Notes: generated by a model not told the origin, from the sequence alone. DNA of 39,361 nucleotides from Planctomycetota bacterium (GCA_003389325.1 QQVE01000019.1:1-39361), one strand, 5' to 3'; shown: positions 26,345 to 35,023, counted from the stretch's first letter. A program made the numbers and translations.

Positions 26345-27502
26345 ATGCCGAGCGATGCGTGCGACGTATTGATCGTAGGCGGCGGGCCGGCCGGCAGCTC
26401 GTGCGCCTGGGGACTGCGCGAGGCCGGGCTTGACGTGCTGGTCGTCGACCGCAAGGCCTTTCCGCGCGACAAAGTCTGCGCGGGCTGGGTCACCCCGCAG
26501 GTGATTTCTGCCCTCGAGGTCGATCTCGAAGAATATGCCCGGTCGCGCGTCTGCCAAGGGATCACGGGCTTTCGCACGGGGCTCATCGGCGGTCGCGAAG
26601 TGGAAAACCACTACGACCGCACGGTGAGTTACGGCATTCGCCGCTGTGAGTTCGACGAGTACCTGCTGGCTCGCTGCGGCGCGCGCACATGCGAGGCGGA
26701 GTCGGTCGACCGCATCGAGCGCGACGACGACGGCTGGATCGTCAACGGCACGCTGCGTGCCCGCCTGCTCGTCGGCGCGGGCGGACACTTCTGCCCCGTG
26801 GCTCGCCTGCTGGGGGCGCGCAGCGTGCCCGGCACGCTGGTCGTGGCGGCCCAGGAGATCGAATTCGCGGCAACGCCTGTGCAACTGGCAGCCGGCACGA
26901 TCGAGGCGGCCGTGCCGGAGCTGTTTTTCTGCCGCGACCTGGAAGGCTACGGCTGGTGCTTCCGCAAAGGCGACTATCTGAACATCGGCCTGGGCCGCAC
27001 CAAACGCGAACAGCTCGCGACGCACGTGCAGCAGTTCGTCGACTTTCTGCGCTCGCGCGGCAAGATCGACGGCGACGTGCCGGGGCGATTCCATGGGCAC
27101 GCTTATCAGCTCTACGAGCGGACGCTGCCGGTGCTATGCGACGACGCGGTGCTGCTGGTGGGCGACGCGGCGGGGTTGGCCTATCCGCAAAGCGGCGAGG
27201 GCATTCGCCCAGCGGTCGAGTCGGGATTGCTGGCCGCGGGGGTGATTGCCGCGGCCGAGGGGAACTACGCCCGGGGGAAGCTGGCCGAGTACGAGCGGCA
27301 GGTGATCGAGCGGTTGGGGCGGCCACGTGCGGGCGCGGCGACGGATTGGCTGCCGGCCAGTTGGTTGCGCGGCCTGGCCCAGGGGTTGATGGCGTCGCGG
27401 CGTTTCGCCAAGAACGTGGTGATCGAGCGGTGGTTTCTGCACATGCACGAGCCCGCACTGGTGCCGCCGGTGGGGAACGCGGCACATGAATGTGCCGGCT
27501 AA
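26345..27502 (+). CDS. Geranylgeranyl-reductase-like FAD oxidoreductase
   Basis: The 385-residue protein begins CDVLIVGGGPAGSSCAWGLR, the Rossmann FAD loop, and keeps the second flavin motif VLLVGDAAGLAYPQSGEGIR at about residues 266-285, as in geranylgeranyl reductases and related FAD monooxygenases. The start is one base after the CFA-family stop, implying translational coupling. Geranylgeranyl reductases saturate isolated C=C bonds in isoprenoid chains. Coupled to a CFA-type enzyme it may reduce a methylene or an acyl double bond; that is inference. The last six residues (AHECAG) are encoded by the first copy of the downstream palindromic repeat, which also supplies the stop. Confidence 0.88.
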   Translation: MPSDACDVLIVGGGPAGSSCAWGLREAGLDVLVVDRKAFPRDKVCAGWVTPQVISALEVDLEEYARSRVCQGITGFRTGLIGGREVENHYDRTVSYGIRRCEFDEYLLARCGARTCEAESVDRIERDDDGWIVNGTLRARLLVGAGGHFCPVARLLGARSVPGTLVVAAQEIEFAATPVQLAAGTIEAAVPELFFCRDLEGYGWCFRKGDYLNIGLGRTKREQLATHVQQFVDFLRSRGKIDGDVPGRFHGHAYQLYERTLPVLCDDAVLLVGDAAGLAYPQSGEGIRPAVESGLLAAGVIAAAEGNYARGKLAEYERQVIERLGRPRAGAATDWLPASWLRGLAQGLMASRRFAKNVVIERWFLHMHEPALVPPVGNAAHECAG

Positions 27503-27656
27503 TTGAGAACGCGGTAGCCGAATAGAACCGCCGACGCGCGGCACATGAATGTGCCGGCCAATTAATTCGACAAATTGTACGGCCGATGCGCGCGGCACGC
27601 GAATGTGCCGGCCGGCCGTCGTTTAGCCGGCACATTCATGTGCCGCGCGTCGACCG
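27479..27656. repeat. Array of GCGGCACATGAATGTGCCGGC palindromic repeats
   Basis: Four copies of a short palindromic unit lie in 178 bases: 27479-27504, 27536-27563, 27591-27614 (one arm altered to CACGCGAATGTG) and, inverted, 27623-27650. Degenerate traces follow to 27700. Another inverted copy is at 29328-29350. The unit pairs GCACAT with ATGTGC around a short centre. The first copy overlaps the coding end of the flavoprotein gene. Confidence 0.85.
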
Positions 27657-27708
27657 GAGAATGTGTGCCGCGTGCTCGACCGGGAACATGTGCCGCATCG
27701 GCCGGCAA

Positions 27709-29103
27709 TCATCTGCCGCGAGCTTCGCTCCGCAAGCGGCCGTGCACTTCGTCGGCGGCGCGGTGGCCGCTTTGGATGGCGCCGTCGAGGTACCCCATCC
27801 ACTCAGTGGCGGTTTCGGTGCCGGCGAAATGGATTCGCCCGCACGGCTCGCGGAGGGCTTCGCCAAACGCGGTCAGCGTTCCCGGCCCGGTCACGCCCAC
27901 GTAGCAACCGCGGCTCCAGGGATCGGCCGTCCAATCCTTTTCGGCAAACGCGATCGGCTGGGCCGCCTCGAGACCGAAAAACCGCACGAACTCGGCCAGC
28001 ACGGCTTCGCGGCGCTCGTCGGCCGTGTGCCCCGACCAGTCGCGGGCCACCTGGCCGTCGCTGAAAGTCACGAGCGCCGGATGCCGGCCGTCGTGCGATG
28101 TGTCGTCGAACGTGGTGACCGTGATGCCCGTGTCGCTGATGGCCTCGCCGGAAAAGCCCGCTTCGCGCCAGAAGGCCCGCTCGTAGACGGCGACATACTT
28201 AATGACCGAGCCCATCGGCATGCGGGCGGTGAGCTGATCGCGCTTGACGGGCAACGGGGCGGCGTAGTCGATGCGGCCGGCCAGCACCGGCGGAATCGCC
28301 AGAATCACCAGCGGAGCGCGATAGGTGCCGGTGTCGGCGCGGATGGTGACGCCTTCGCTATGCTGCTCGATGGCGCGGACCGGCGCTTGGAGCATGACGC
28401 GGGGAGCGAGCCGCTCGGCCAGGCGCTCGGAGATCTGCTGCGCGCCGCCCACAAAGCGATCCTGCTGGGCGCCGTCGGGAATCGAAATCAATCGTTCCAA
28501 ACCGTGCCCCCAGCGGAGATAGCTGAGGAAGTACAACAGCGACACGTCGCGCGGCTCGCAGGTCAATACGGCGCGGGTCACCACGTCGACGAACAGCCGG
28601 GCGCCGGCGGAACGCAAGTGGCGGCGCTTCCAGGTTTCGAGCGTCATGCCGTCCCACTCGAGGGCGCGCGGCGCCTGCCAGGGGGCCTCGGGCGGAATCT
28701 CTGCCAGAAACTTCTTCCAGCGGCGATCGGTCAGGAACAACTCGGCCTGCGCCAACAGCGAGAGCGGCGGCAACGCGTCGCGATAGTCGCTGAGCCGCCC
28801 GCCCCAACTCAAGAGCTTGCGGCCCGCGTGGAACTGCGGGAAGGTCTCGACGCCGAGCTCGGCGGCCAGCGCCGCCAGGCGATGCTGCGTCGGGCCGATC
28901 CATTGGCCGCCCAGGTCGATCATCGCCCCGCCCAATTCGCTGCTGAGCGTGCGGCCGCCCACGCGATCGCGGGCTTCGAGCACCGCGACCCGAGCGCCGC
29001 GCTCGACCAGCGTGCGCGCGGCGCACAGTCCCGCCAGGCCCGCGCCGACGACGACAACGTCGAGCGGCTCGCCGGCGGTCGGGTTGGGATGATCTTTCTG
29101 CAC
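27709..29103 (-). CDS. Flavin monoamine-oxidase-family protein
   Basis: A GTG at 29103 is preferred: it follows a GAGG-like site and places the FAD loop near the N-terminus, giving 464 residues. The ATG at 29199 lies inside a spacer repeat and would add an unlikely leader. Motifs include LDVVVVGAGLAGLCAARTLV, ARDRVGGRTLSSELGGAMID, GGQWIGPTQHRLAALA, and the C-terminal FAGTETATEWMGYLDGAIQS. No covalent-flavin cysteine is in the expected place. The enzyme should oxidise an amine with oxygen, releasing an imine or aldehyde and peroxide; related proteins are desaturases. No signal peptide is seen. It converges on the CFA/reductase pair. Confidence 0.9.
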   Translation of the reverse strand: MQKDHPNPTAGEPLDVVVVGAGLAGLCAARTLVERGARVAVLEARDRVGGRTLSSELGGAMIDLGGQWIGPTQHRLAALAAELGVETFPQFHAGRKLLSWGGRLSDYRDALPPLSLLAQAELFLTDRRWKKFLAEIPPEAPWQAPRALEWDGMTLETWKRRHLRSAGARLFVDVVTRAVLTCEPRDVSLLYFLSYLRWGHGLERLISIPDGAQQDRFVGGAQQISERLAERLAPRVMLQAPVRAIEQHSEGVTIRADTGTYRAPLVILAIPPVLAGRIDYAAPLPVKRDQLTARMPMGSVIKYVAVYERAFWREAGFSGEAISDTGITVTTFDDTSHDGRHPALVTFSDGQVARDWSGHTADERREAVLAEFVRFFGLEAAQPIAFAEKDWTADPWSRGCYVGVTGPGTLTAFGEALREPCGRIHFAGTETATEWMGYLDGAIQSGHRAADEVHGRLRSEARGR

Positions 29104-29187
29104 GGTGGTGCGCCTCGCGGGGTCGTGCGTCGGCTGCGCTTGATCGTAGAGCGGGAAGATGCGCGATACAACCTCTTGAGTTGAGCG

Positions 29188-29310
29188 CCGGGGTGCCATG
29201 CTCACGCCCCGCGTGAGCATGCAGTTCTTGGAGTCGACTCGATTCAGCACGCTCACACGGGCGTGAGCATGGCACCCCGGCCTACGCCCCGCGTGAGCAT
29301 GGCATCCGGC
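29188..29310. repeat. GGTGCCATGCTCACG inverted-repeat cluster
   Basis: Bases 29188-29206 are the exact reverse complement of 29262-29280 (19 bp). Inside and just after are three partly palindromic units built on GCTCACGC and GCGTGAGC, the last near 29284-29310. The family also occurs at 10683-10737 and 35618-35704. It lies upstream of the amine-oxidase gene and covers one of its possible upstream start codons. Confidence 0.85.
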
Positions 29311-29327
29311 TACTCGGCACGTCGCTG

Positions 29328-29350
29328 GGCGGCACATTCATGTGCCGCGC
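29328..29350. repeat. Isolated copy of the GCACATTCATGTGC palindrome
   Basis: This copy of the 27479-27656 repeat family stands alone, in the inverted orientation, shortly after the 29188-29310 cluster. It shows that two repeat families share the same spacer. Confidence 0.8.
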
Positions 29351-29488
29351 ATCGGGCGCCGAGCGTAAGCTATGCTAGAGGAGACCTTTGGCGTGGTTCG
29401 TGCGGCGGTTTGGGGTCCCGTCGCGGCGCCCGCCGCGATACACTGACACGCGAACCGTCCACGACCAACCACCGATCAAGCGATTGCC

Positions 29489-29692
29489 ATGACCCAACAC
29501 GACAAGCACCATCACGGCAAGGATCATCACCACGGCACAAAGCCCAAGAGCAAGGGTGTGCACACGGATTGGCGGGCCTGGGTGGTGGTGGGGCTGATGC
29601 TGGCCGCGATCGCGATGTACGTGTTGAGCGACGACGAGTCGATTCAGCCGGGCCAGAACGCGCCGGCCCCGCCGGTCGAGGCGGCTCCCTGA
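29489..29692 (+). CDS. Small His-rich single-helix membrane protein
   Basis: This 67-residue product starts with a cluster of histidines and lysines (TQHDKHHHGKDHHHGTKPKS), followed by one membrane helix (WVVVGLMLAAIAMYVLSDDE) and a short Pro-rich tail. The His-rich part would lie in the cytoplasm by the positive-inside rule and could bind metal. No family is recognised. It sits alone, 122 bases before the second kinase gene on the same strand. Confidence 0.6.
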   Translation: MTQHDKHHHGKDHHHGTKPKSKGVHTDWRAWVVVGLMLAAIAMYVLSDDESIQPGQNAPAPPVEAAP

Positions 29693-29814
29693 ACGCGTGC
29701 CCCCGGCGCGTGCCGGTTGGTTGTGAGGCGCCGGCGGCGCGGTTACGCTGAGGGCGGCCGCTCGACGTTGCCAGAATAAGCCAGCGTCCCACCACGAGCT
29801 TCGCGAGCGCTTCC

Positions 29815-32037
29815 GTGGCCGAATCAGCATCGCCCAAATCCCGAGCCTCGATCCGCCGCATGCGGTCGTTGGTGGGCAAGCCCTCCATCGTCGGCGGCCG
29901 TGGCTACCGCTATTTGTGGATCGCGCCGGTCGTGGCCATCCTCGCCCTGGTCATCGCCGGTCTCTGGGTCCGCTCCCACATCGAAACAGCCGTCTCCGAA
30001 CAGACCGAGGCCGAGCTGACCACGCTGTTGCGGGCCGACGTCGAAGCCCTGCAACTGTGGATGCAGTTGCAGCAGGACAACGCCAAGATCATCGCCGGCG
30101 ATGCCAACGTTCGCCGGTTGGTGATGCAACTGGCCAAGATGGCCGACGACAAGGCCGGCGCGGCCGAGCTGCTGCAAGCGCCCCAGCAGAAGGAGCTGGC
30201 CGCCGAGATGCAACCCTGGATCGACCGCCAGTCGTATCTGGGCTACGTGGTGTTCGATCACGAGGGCCTGATCATAGCGGCCGACCAGCAACTGCTGATC
30301 GGCCAGAACACGGTGATCTCGGGGCAGCAGAAGTTCATCGACGAGGTGCTGGCCGGCAAGACGGCCGTTTCGCATCCGTTTCCCTCGCGAATCCTGTTGA
30401 AAGACGCCCACGGTCACGAGGTGGCCGGCATGCCCGTGATGTTCGTCGCCGCGCCGGTCGGCGAAGAGGACCAGCAGCCGACGGCCGTGGTGGCGCTGCG
30501 GATCGATCCGGGCCGCGAGTTTACCGACATCCTGACGGTGGCCCAGCCCGGCGAGACCGGCGAGACCTACGCCTTCGACTCGCGGGGCGTGTTTCTCTCC
30601 AAGAGCCGCTTCGACGATCAACTCAAGCAGTTGGCGCTGCTCCCCGACCAGCAGGATGCCACCAGCGTCTTGACTGTCGAGCTGCGCAACCCGGGCGTCG
30701 ACATGCGGACCGGCGTGCGGCCCGAGAAGCTGCGCGGCGAGCAGCCGCTCACGGCGATGGCCGCCGACGCGATCGAGAACCGGCCGACGATCGACGATCC
30801 CGGCGTGAACGTGACCGGCTACGGCGACTACCGCGGCGTCGATACCGTGGGGGCCTGGGCCTGGCTTCCCAAGTACGACCTGGGCATCGCCACCGAGATG
30901 GACCGGGCCGAGGCGTTTCGGCCGGTGCTGATTCTGCGGTCGCTGTTTTGGGTGCTGTTCGGGCTGTTGGCCCTGGTGGCCGTGCTGTTGGTGGCATTGA
31001 CGTTCCTGGCCGGGAGGCTCGAGCGGCGGATGGCCCAGGCCGTGGTCGAGGCCGGGCAGCTCGGCCAGTATGCGCTGGAGGAGAAGATCGGCGAGGGCGG
31101 CATGGGCAGCGTCTACCGCGCGCGGCACGCCATGCTGCGGCGGCCCACGGCGGTGAAACTGCTCGAACCGTCGAAGACGACCGACGTCTCGGTCGCCCGC
31201 TTCGAACGCGAAGTGCAGATGACCAGTCAGTTGAACCATCCCAACACGATCACGATTTACGACTACGGCCGCACGGCCGAGGGCGTGTTCTTTTACGCGA
31301 TGGAGTTTCTCGAGGGCTACTCGCTCGACGTGCTGGTCGAACGGTTTGGCCCGCAGCCCGACGGGCGCGTGATTCGCATTCTGGAGCAGGTGTGCGGCTC
31401 GCTGGTCGAAGCGCACTCGATGGGGTTGATCCACCGCGACATCAAGCCGGCCAACATCATGCTTACCCAGCGGGGCGGCGTGTGCGACTTCGCCAAGCTG
31501 CTGGACTTCGGTCTGGTCAAGGCGATCGATTCGAAGAAGATGCAGACGCTCACCTCGGCCGACGCGGTGACCGGCACGCCGCTGTATATGCCGCCTGAGA
31601 CGATTCAGGACGCCGAGGGCACCTGCGCCCGTAGCGATCTGTATTCGCTGGGGGCGGTGGGATACTACTTGCTGACCGGCCGCCCGCTGTTCGAAAAGAG
31701 TAGCGTGGTGGAGATCATGCGGGCGCACGTCGAGTCGCGTCCGATTCCGCCCAGCAAGCGGCTGGCGCGGCCCATGTCGCGGCAGTTGGAGCAGTTGATT
31801 CTAAAGTGCCTGGAGAAGCTGCCCGAGGATCGGCCGATGGATGCGGCGGACATGGCCCGGGAGCTGGCCGAGTGCGTGCCGGAGCAACCGTGGACGACGG
31901 CCGACGCGGCGCTTTGGTGGCAGCAGCACCAAGTGACGCTGGCGGCCGACGCGTCGCTGGCGGCCACGCAGGACCTGATGCCGCACGCCACGGCCGAGTT
32001 TTCCGACGTCGTGCCGGCGCGCGAGCAGGATCGGTAG
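29815..32037 (+). CDS. Ser/Thr protein kinase with N-terminal periplasmic Cache-like sensor
   Basis: The GTG at 29815 gives 740 residues; an ATG at 29860 would remove 15. The order is the reverse of the first kinase: helix at 33-51, an extracellular sensor at about 55-370 resembling a double Cache domain (YLGYVVFDHEGLIIAADQQL, TYAFDSRGVFLSKSRFDDQL, YDLGIATEMDRAEAF), a second helix at about 373-398, then a kinase at 418-695. Catalytic residues are complete: GEGGMGSVY, K448, HRD with D542, DFG with D564, and a TPLYMPPETI activation segment. The last 45 residues have no recognised domain. Cache domains bind small molecules such as amino acids or carboxylates; the ligand is unknown. The gene converges on the PAS-GAF-LuxR gene. 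Confidence 0.9.
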   Translation: MAESASPKSRASIRRMRSLVGKPSIVGGRGYRYLWIAPVVAILALVIAGLWVRSHIETAVSEQTEAELTTLLRADVEALQLWMQLQQDNAKIIAGDANVRRLVMQLAKMADDKAGAAELLQAPQQKELAAEMQPWIDRQSYLGYVVFDHEGLIIAADQQLLIGQNTVISGQQKFIDEVLAGKTAVSHPFPSRILLKDAHGHEVAGMPVMFVAAPVGEEDQQPTAVVALRIDPGREFTDILTVAQPGETGETYAFDSRGVFLSKSRFDDQLKQLALLPDQQDATSVLTVELRNPGVDMRTGVRPEKLRGEQPLTAMAADAIENRPTIDDPGVNVTGYGDYRGVDTVGAWAWLPKYDLGIATEMDRAEAFRPVLILRSLFWVLFGLLALVAVLLVALTFLAGRLERRMAQAVVEAGQLGQYALEEKIGEGGMGSVYRARHAMLRRPTAVKLLEPSKTTDVSVARFEREVQMTSQLNHPNTITIYDYGRTAEGVFFYAMEFLEGYSLDVLVERFGPQPDGRVIRILEQVCGSLVEAHSMGLIHRDIKPANIMLTQRGGVCDFAKLLDFGLVKAIDSKKMQTLTSADAVTGTPLYMPPETIQDAEGTCARSDLYSLGAVGYYLLTGRPLFEKSSVVEIMRAHVESRPIPPSKRLARPMSRQLEQLILKCLEKLPEDRPMDAADMARELAECVPEQPWTTADAALWWQQHQVTLAADASLAATQDLMPHATAEFSDVVPAREQDR

Positions 32038-32063
32038 CAGGCCCGCGGAGCGTGCAAGCGCGG

Positions 32064-33275
32064 CTATGCTTTGCGGTCCAGCGTCAGCAGCGGGTTGGCC
32101 ACGACGATGCCGGCCAGCCGCAGCGGATCGATCTCGGCCGAGAGGTGCACCAGCTCGACGTCGTTGACGACGTTCAGCTTGTCGAACACGCGCGAACGGT
32201 GCTTGGCGGCGGTTTGAATCGTGATGTCGAGCGACTGGGCGATCTGCTTGAGCGTCATGCCCGAGACGATGAGATCCATGATTTCGGATTCGCGCGGCGT
32301 GAGCTTGGCGCGCTCGATGCGGGCGCGAACGACCGGGGCGATCATCGTGGAAACGCGGCGGATGAAATCGACGTCGTCGTCGGAGTAGGGCAGGGGCGCG
32401 TCGCCGACGTGGATCAGCCCCAGGCAGACGCCGTCGTGCACTAGCGGAGCGACGAGCGAGCGCGTCAGTCGACGGCCGCAATGCATGTTGCGCGGCGCGT
32501 TTTCTGCAAAGCACTGCTTTTTGGCCAGCGCGCGGTTCCACAACTCGCTGCGTTCCTCGGGCGAGCAGCGCAATTTGCGCACTTCGTTCGGGGCGATGTA
32601 GCAGCCGACGAGCGTCTCGTCTTCCACGCGGAGCACCGTGCCGGCTTCGCTATCAAGCGCCTCGAGCACGCTCCGCAGCAACGTCGCACAAGCGTGGTCG
32701 GGGCTCGCGTTTTCCAGGGCGCTGAGAATCTTGGGTACGGTGATCGTCAGTCGCTCCAGGTGGCGGACGCGAGAGGCCAACTGCGCCTCGGCGTTCTTGC
32801 GCGCGGTGATATCCTGGATCTGCGCGACGAAGTAGCACGCCCGGCCCTCAACGTCGCGGACCATCGACGCGCTGAGCAGGATCCAGATGGTCCGCCCATC
32901 CCGGTGGAAGTACCGCTTCTCCATGTCGTAGTGATCGATCTCGCCGCGCATCAGCTTGGCGGCCAGTTCCAGGTCGGCGTCGAGATCGTCGGGATGCGTG
33001 ATCGATTGAAAGTCGCGGGCCAGCAACTCGGCCTCTTCGTAGCCGACGATGCGGCACAGCGAGCGATTGACCCGCAGGAACCGGCCGTCGAGATCGACCA
33101 CGGCCATGCCAATCGCGGCGTGTTCGAAGATGTCGCGAAAGGGACTGCCGAGGTTGTGAAATGCACGCCGGGCGGCGGCGCGCTCGTCGGCCGAGGGATA
33201 CTCGCGCGAATCGTCGATCAGGGGTTGAGCATCGCGAGAGGTTCGCTCATTCTGTTCCGGTGATGTCGCGTCCAT
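32064..33275 (-). CDS. PAS-GAF-LuxR transcriptional regulator
   Basis: The ATG at 33275 gives 403 residues. Residues about 45-165 are a PAS domain (IFEHAAIGMAVVDLDGRFLR, CRIVGYEEAEL, the PAC segment MEKRYFHRDGRTIWILLSAS). Residues about 180-335 look like a GAF domain (CATLLRSVLEALDSEAGTVL, then SLVAPLVHDGVCLGLIHVGD). Residues 340-400 are a LuxR-type helix-turn-helix (LTPRESEIMDLIVSGMTLKQ, IAQSLDITIQTAAKHRSRVF). There is no receiver domain, so signals probably enter through PAS or GAF. It would bind DNA as a dimer; targets are unknown. An isolated terminator lies about 150 bases upstream of its start. Confidence 0.9.
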   Translation of the reverse strand: MDATSPEQNERTSRDAQPLIDDSREYPSADERAAARRAFHNLGSPFRDIFEHAAIGMAVVDLDGRFLRVNRSLCRIVGYEEAELLARDFQSITHPDDLDADLELAAKLMRGEIDHYDMEKRYFHRDGRTIWILLSASMVRDVEGRACYFVAQIQDITARKNAEAQLASRVRHLERLTITVPKILSALENASPDHACATLLRSVLEALDSEAGTVLRVEDETLVGCYIAPNEVRKLRCSPEERSELWNRALAKKQCFAENAPRNMHCGRRLTRSLVAPLVHDGVCLGLIHVGDAPLPYSDDDVDFIRRVSTMIAPVVRARIERAKLTPRESEIMDLIVSGMTLKQIAQSLDITIQTAAKHRSRVFDKLNVVNDVELVHLSAEIDPLRLAGIVVANPLLTLDRKA

Positions 33276-33421
33276 GACTTTCGGGGCAGGAGTGATCTTC
33301 TTGTCACCAGGGGCAGGAAGCGAGAATTCTAACCCGAAGCGATGGATAAACCCAAGCCGAATGCTGTGGATTGAGCGGGATCGTACGTAGGATAGGCGAG
33401 AGTTTGGCGGCTCTGCGCAAG

Positions 33422-33458
33422 AAAAAGCCCACTCGCACGGGGCAGTCTGCGAGTGGGC
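33422..33458 (-). terminator. Isolated intrinsic terminator, possible leader attenuator
   Basis: Bases 33427-33437 pair perfectly with 33448-33458 (11 bp, arm GCCCACTCGCA) around a 10-base loop. On the minus strand the stem is followed by five T (33426-33422). No minus-strand gene lies between it and 35843, so it ends no visible gene. It stands about 150 bases upstream of the PAS-GAF-LuxR start on the same strand. Confidence 0.75.
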
Positions 33459-33724
33459 GAGCGGTATCGTACTGAGTGCCAGTCTTCTCCGCTGCAATGG
33501 TTTATCGGCGGATGCGGGTGTTCGAGGCTGTGCTAAAAATTCACCCTTCGGCTATAGATTTTTGCCCCCAAGGCGCGGGGAGATCGTGACCAATGTGTAA
33601 GCTTGACCCCCCGAGCACTTGTGATCTTGGGGTGGACGCGTGCGAGCGGTTCGTGCCGGTGTGGCGTCCCTGAGGCTCGACTAACACCCAGAACCACCAC
33701 GTTTGGCCTCCAAGGACTCCCCCC
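33459..33724. other. Spacer before the phosphonate-type locus
   Basis: No supported gene. Short A/T-rich stretches occur near 33535-33570 (CTAAAAATTC and CTATAGATTTTTG), the most promoter-like sequence in the spacer. TTGACC at 33604 has no matching -10. The MFS gene start at 33725 follows TCCAAGGACTCCCCCC, with an AGGA ribosome site. Confidence 0.45.
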
Positions 33725-35023
33725 GTGCCACGCCCGACGCGCCTGCTTCGCTGGCAGATCATCACGCTGGTGTTGATGGTCGTTGGTTACTCGGGCATCT
33801 ATCTTTGCCGCTCGAATCTGTCGGTCACGCTCACCTCGATCGAGGCGGAACTGGTGGCCCAAGGCTACACGGGCGACCAGGCCCGCATCTGGATGGGGCG
33901 AATCATTTCGCTGGGCGTGGCCGCCTACACGCTGGGAAAGTTTTTTACCGGCAGCGTGGCCGATTTTTTGGGCGGACGCCGCAACATGCTGTTCGGCATG
34001 CTGGGCAGCGTGCTGTTGACCGTGCTGTTCGCCTTCGGCGGTGCCGCGCCCTGGTTCACGATCGCCTGGTTCGGCAATCGGCTGGTGCAGTCGTTCTGCT
34101 GGACCGGCATGGTCAAGATCACGGGCCGCTGGTTCTCGTATTCGGCCTATGGCACGGCGATGGGCATCGTCAGCCTGAGCTATCTGTTCGGCGACGCCGC
34201 GGCGCGGCAGTTCATGAGCTGGCTGCTCGAGGCCGGGCTCGGGTGGCGGCAGGTGTTCTGGTCGGTCGCCGGCGTGCTGGCAGCGATCTCGGTGGCCAAC
34301 CTGGTGTGGCTCAAGGAAACGCCCAGGAAGATCGGCGAGCCGGAGCCGACGGCCAACCCGCTGAACGTGTACGGCCAGGCCGCCGACGACGAGCAGCGGC
34401 CGCCCAGCCTGCGGGCGCTGTTGGTGCCGCTGCTGACGAGCCCCGAGTTCGTCGTGGTGTGCCTGCTGTCGCTGGGGTTGACGCTATTGCGCGAGACGTT
34501 CAACACCTGGTCGCCCACTTACTTCAAAGAGGTGGTCGGCTCGAGCGAATCGGAGGCCGCGCGGCAAAGCGCGCTGTTTCCGCTGTTGGGAGGGGCCGCG
34601 GTGCTGGTGGCCGGCTGGCTGGGCGACCGGCTGGGTCGCGGCGGCCGGGCCGGCGTGATTCTCGGCGGCTGTGCCCTGACCAGCGTCGTGCTGTGGCTGC
34701 TGGGCACGGCGTCGTTTACGAGTGGGTCGCTAGTGCCGGTGTGGCTGGTGGGCCTGGCCGGGTTCCTGATGCTGGGACCTTATTCCTACTTAGCCGGGGC
34801 GATCTCGCTCGACCTGGGCGGCAAACGCGGGGCGGCCACGGCCTGTGGCATTATCGACGGCGTCGGCTATCTTGGGGGCATCCTGGCCGGCGAAAGCGTC
34901 GCGCGGTTGAGCATCGCCTACGGCTGGTCGGGCGCGTTTCAGGCGCTGGCCGGCGTGGCCGTGCTGACCAGCCTGGCCGGCGCCGTGTTCTTTTGGATCC
35001 AACGCCGAAAGGTCGCCGGATGA
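33725..35023 (+). CDS. MFS transporter of the organophosphate:phosphate antiporter (OPA) type
   Basis: The 432-residue protein has about 12 membrane helices. The opening RWQIITLVLMVVGYSGIYLC, YLCRSNLSV and the segment GKFFTGSVADFLGGRRNMLF match OPA transporters such as the glycerol-3-phosphate and hexose-phosphate carriers. SPTYFKEVVG and AGAISLDLGGKRGAATACGI in the second half are also typical. These carriers swap phosphate for an organophosphate. Its stop overlaps the start of a PhnZ-like gene (ATGA at 35020-35023), so a phosphonate is the most likely cargo here; that is inference from context. Confidence 0.9.
   Translation: MPRPTRLLRWQIITLVLMVVGYSGIYLCRSNLSVTLTSIEAELVAQGYTGDQARIWMGRIISLGVAAYTLGKFFTGSVADFLGGRRNMLFGMLGSVLLTVLFAFGGAAPWFTIAWFGNRLVQSFCWTGMVKITGRWFSYSAYGTAMGIVSLSYLFGDAAARQFMSWLLEAGLGWRQVFWSVAGVLAAISVANLVWLKETPRKIGEPEPTANPLNVYGQAADDEQRPPSLRALLVPLLTSPEFVVVCLLSLGLTLLRETFNTWSPTYFKEVVGSSESEAARQSALFPLLGGAAVLVAGWLGDRLGRGGRAGVILGGCALTSVVLWLLGTASFTSGSLVPVWLVGLAGFLMLGPYSYLAGAISLDLGGKRGAATACGIIDGVGYLGGILAGESVARLSIAYGWSGAFQALAGVAVLTSLAGAVFFWIQRRKVAG

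Noticed and set aside
27479..27656. CRISPR-like array
   Set aside because: The repeats are short palindromes in both orientations with irregular spacing of about 10-35 bases, and no cas genes are present.
29104..29337. N-terminal extension of the amine oxidase from an ATG at 29337 or 29199
   Set aside because: These codons lie within or beyond spacer repeats and encode Cys/His/Arg-rich sequence. The GTG at 29103 gives a normal family length.
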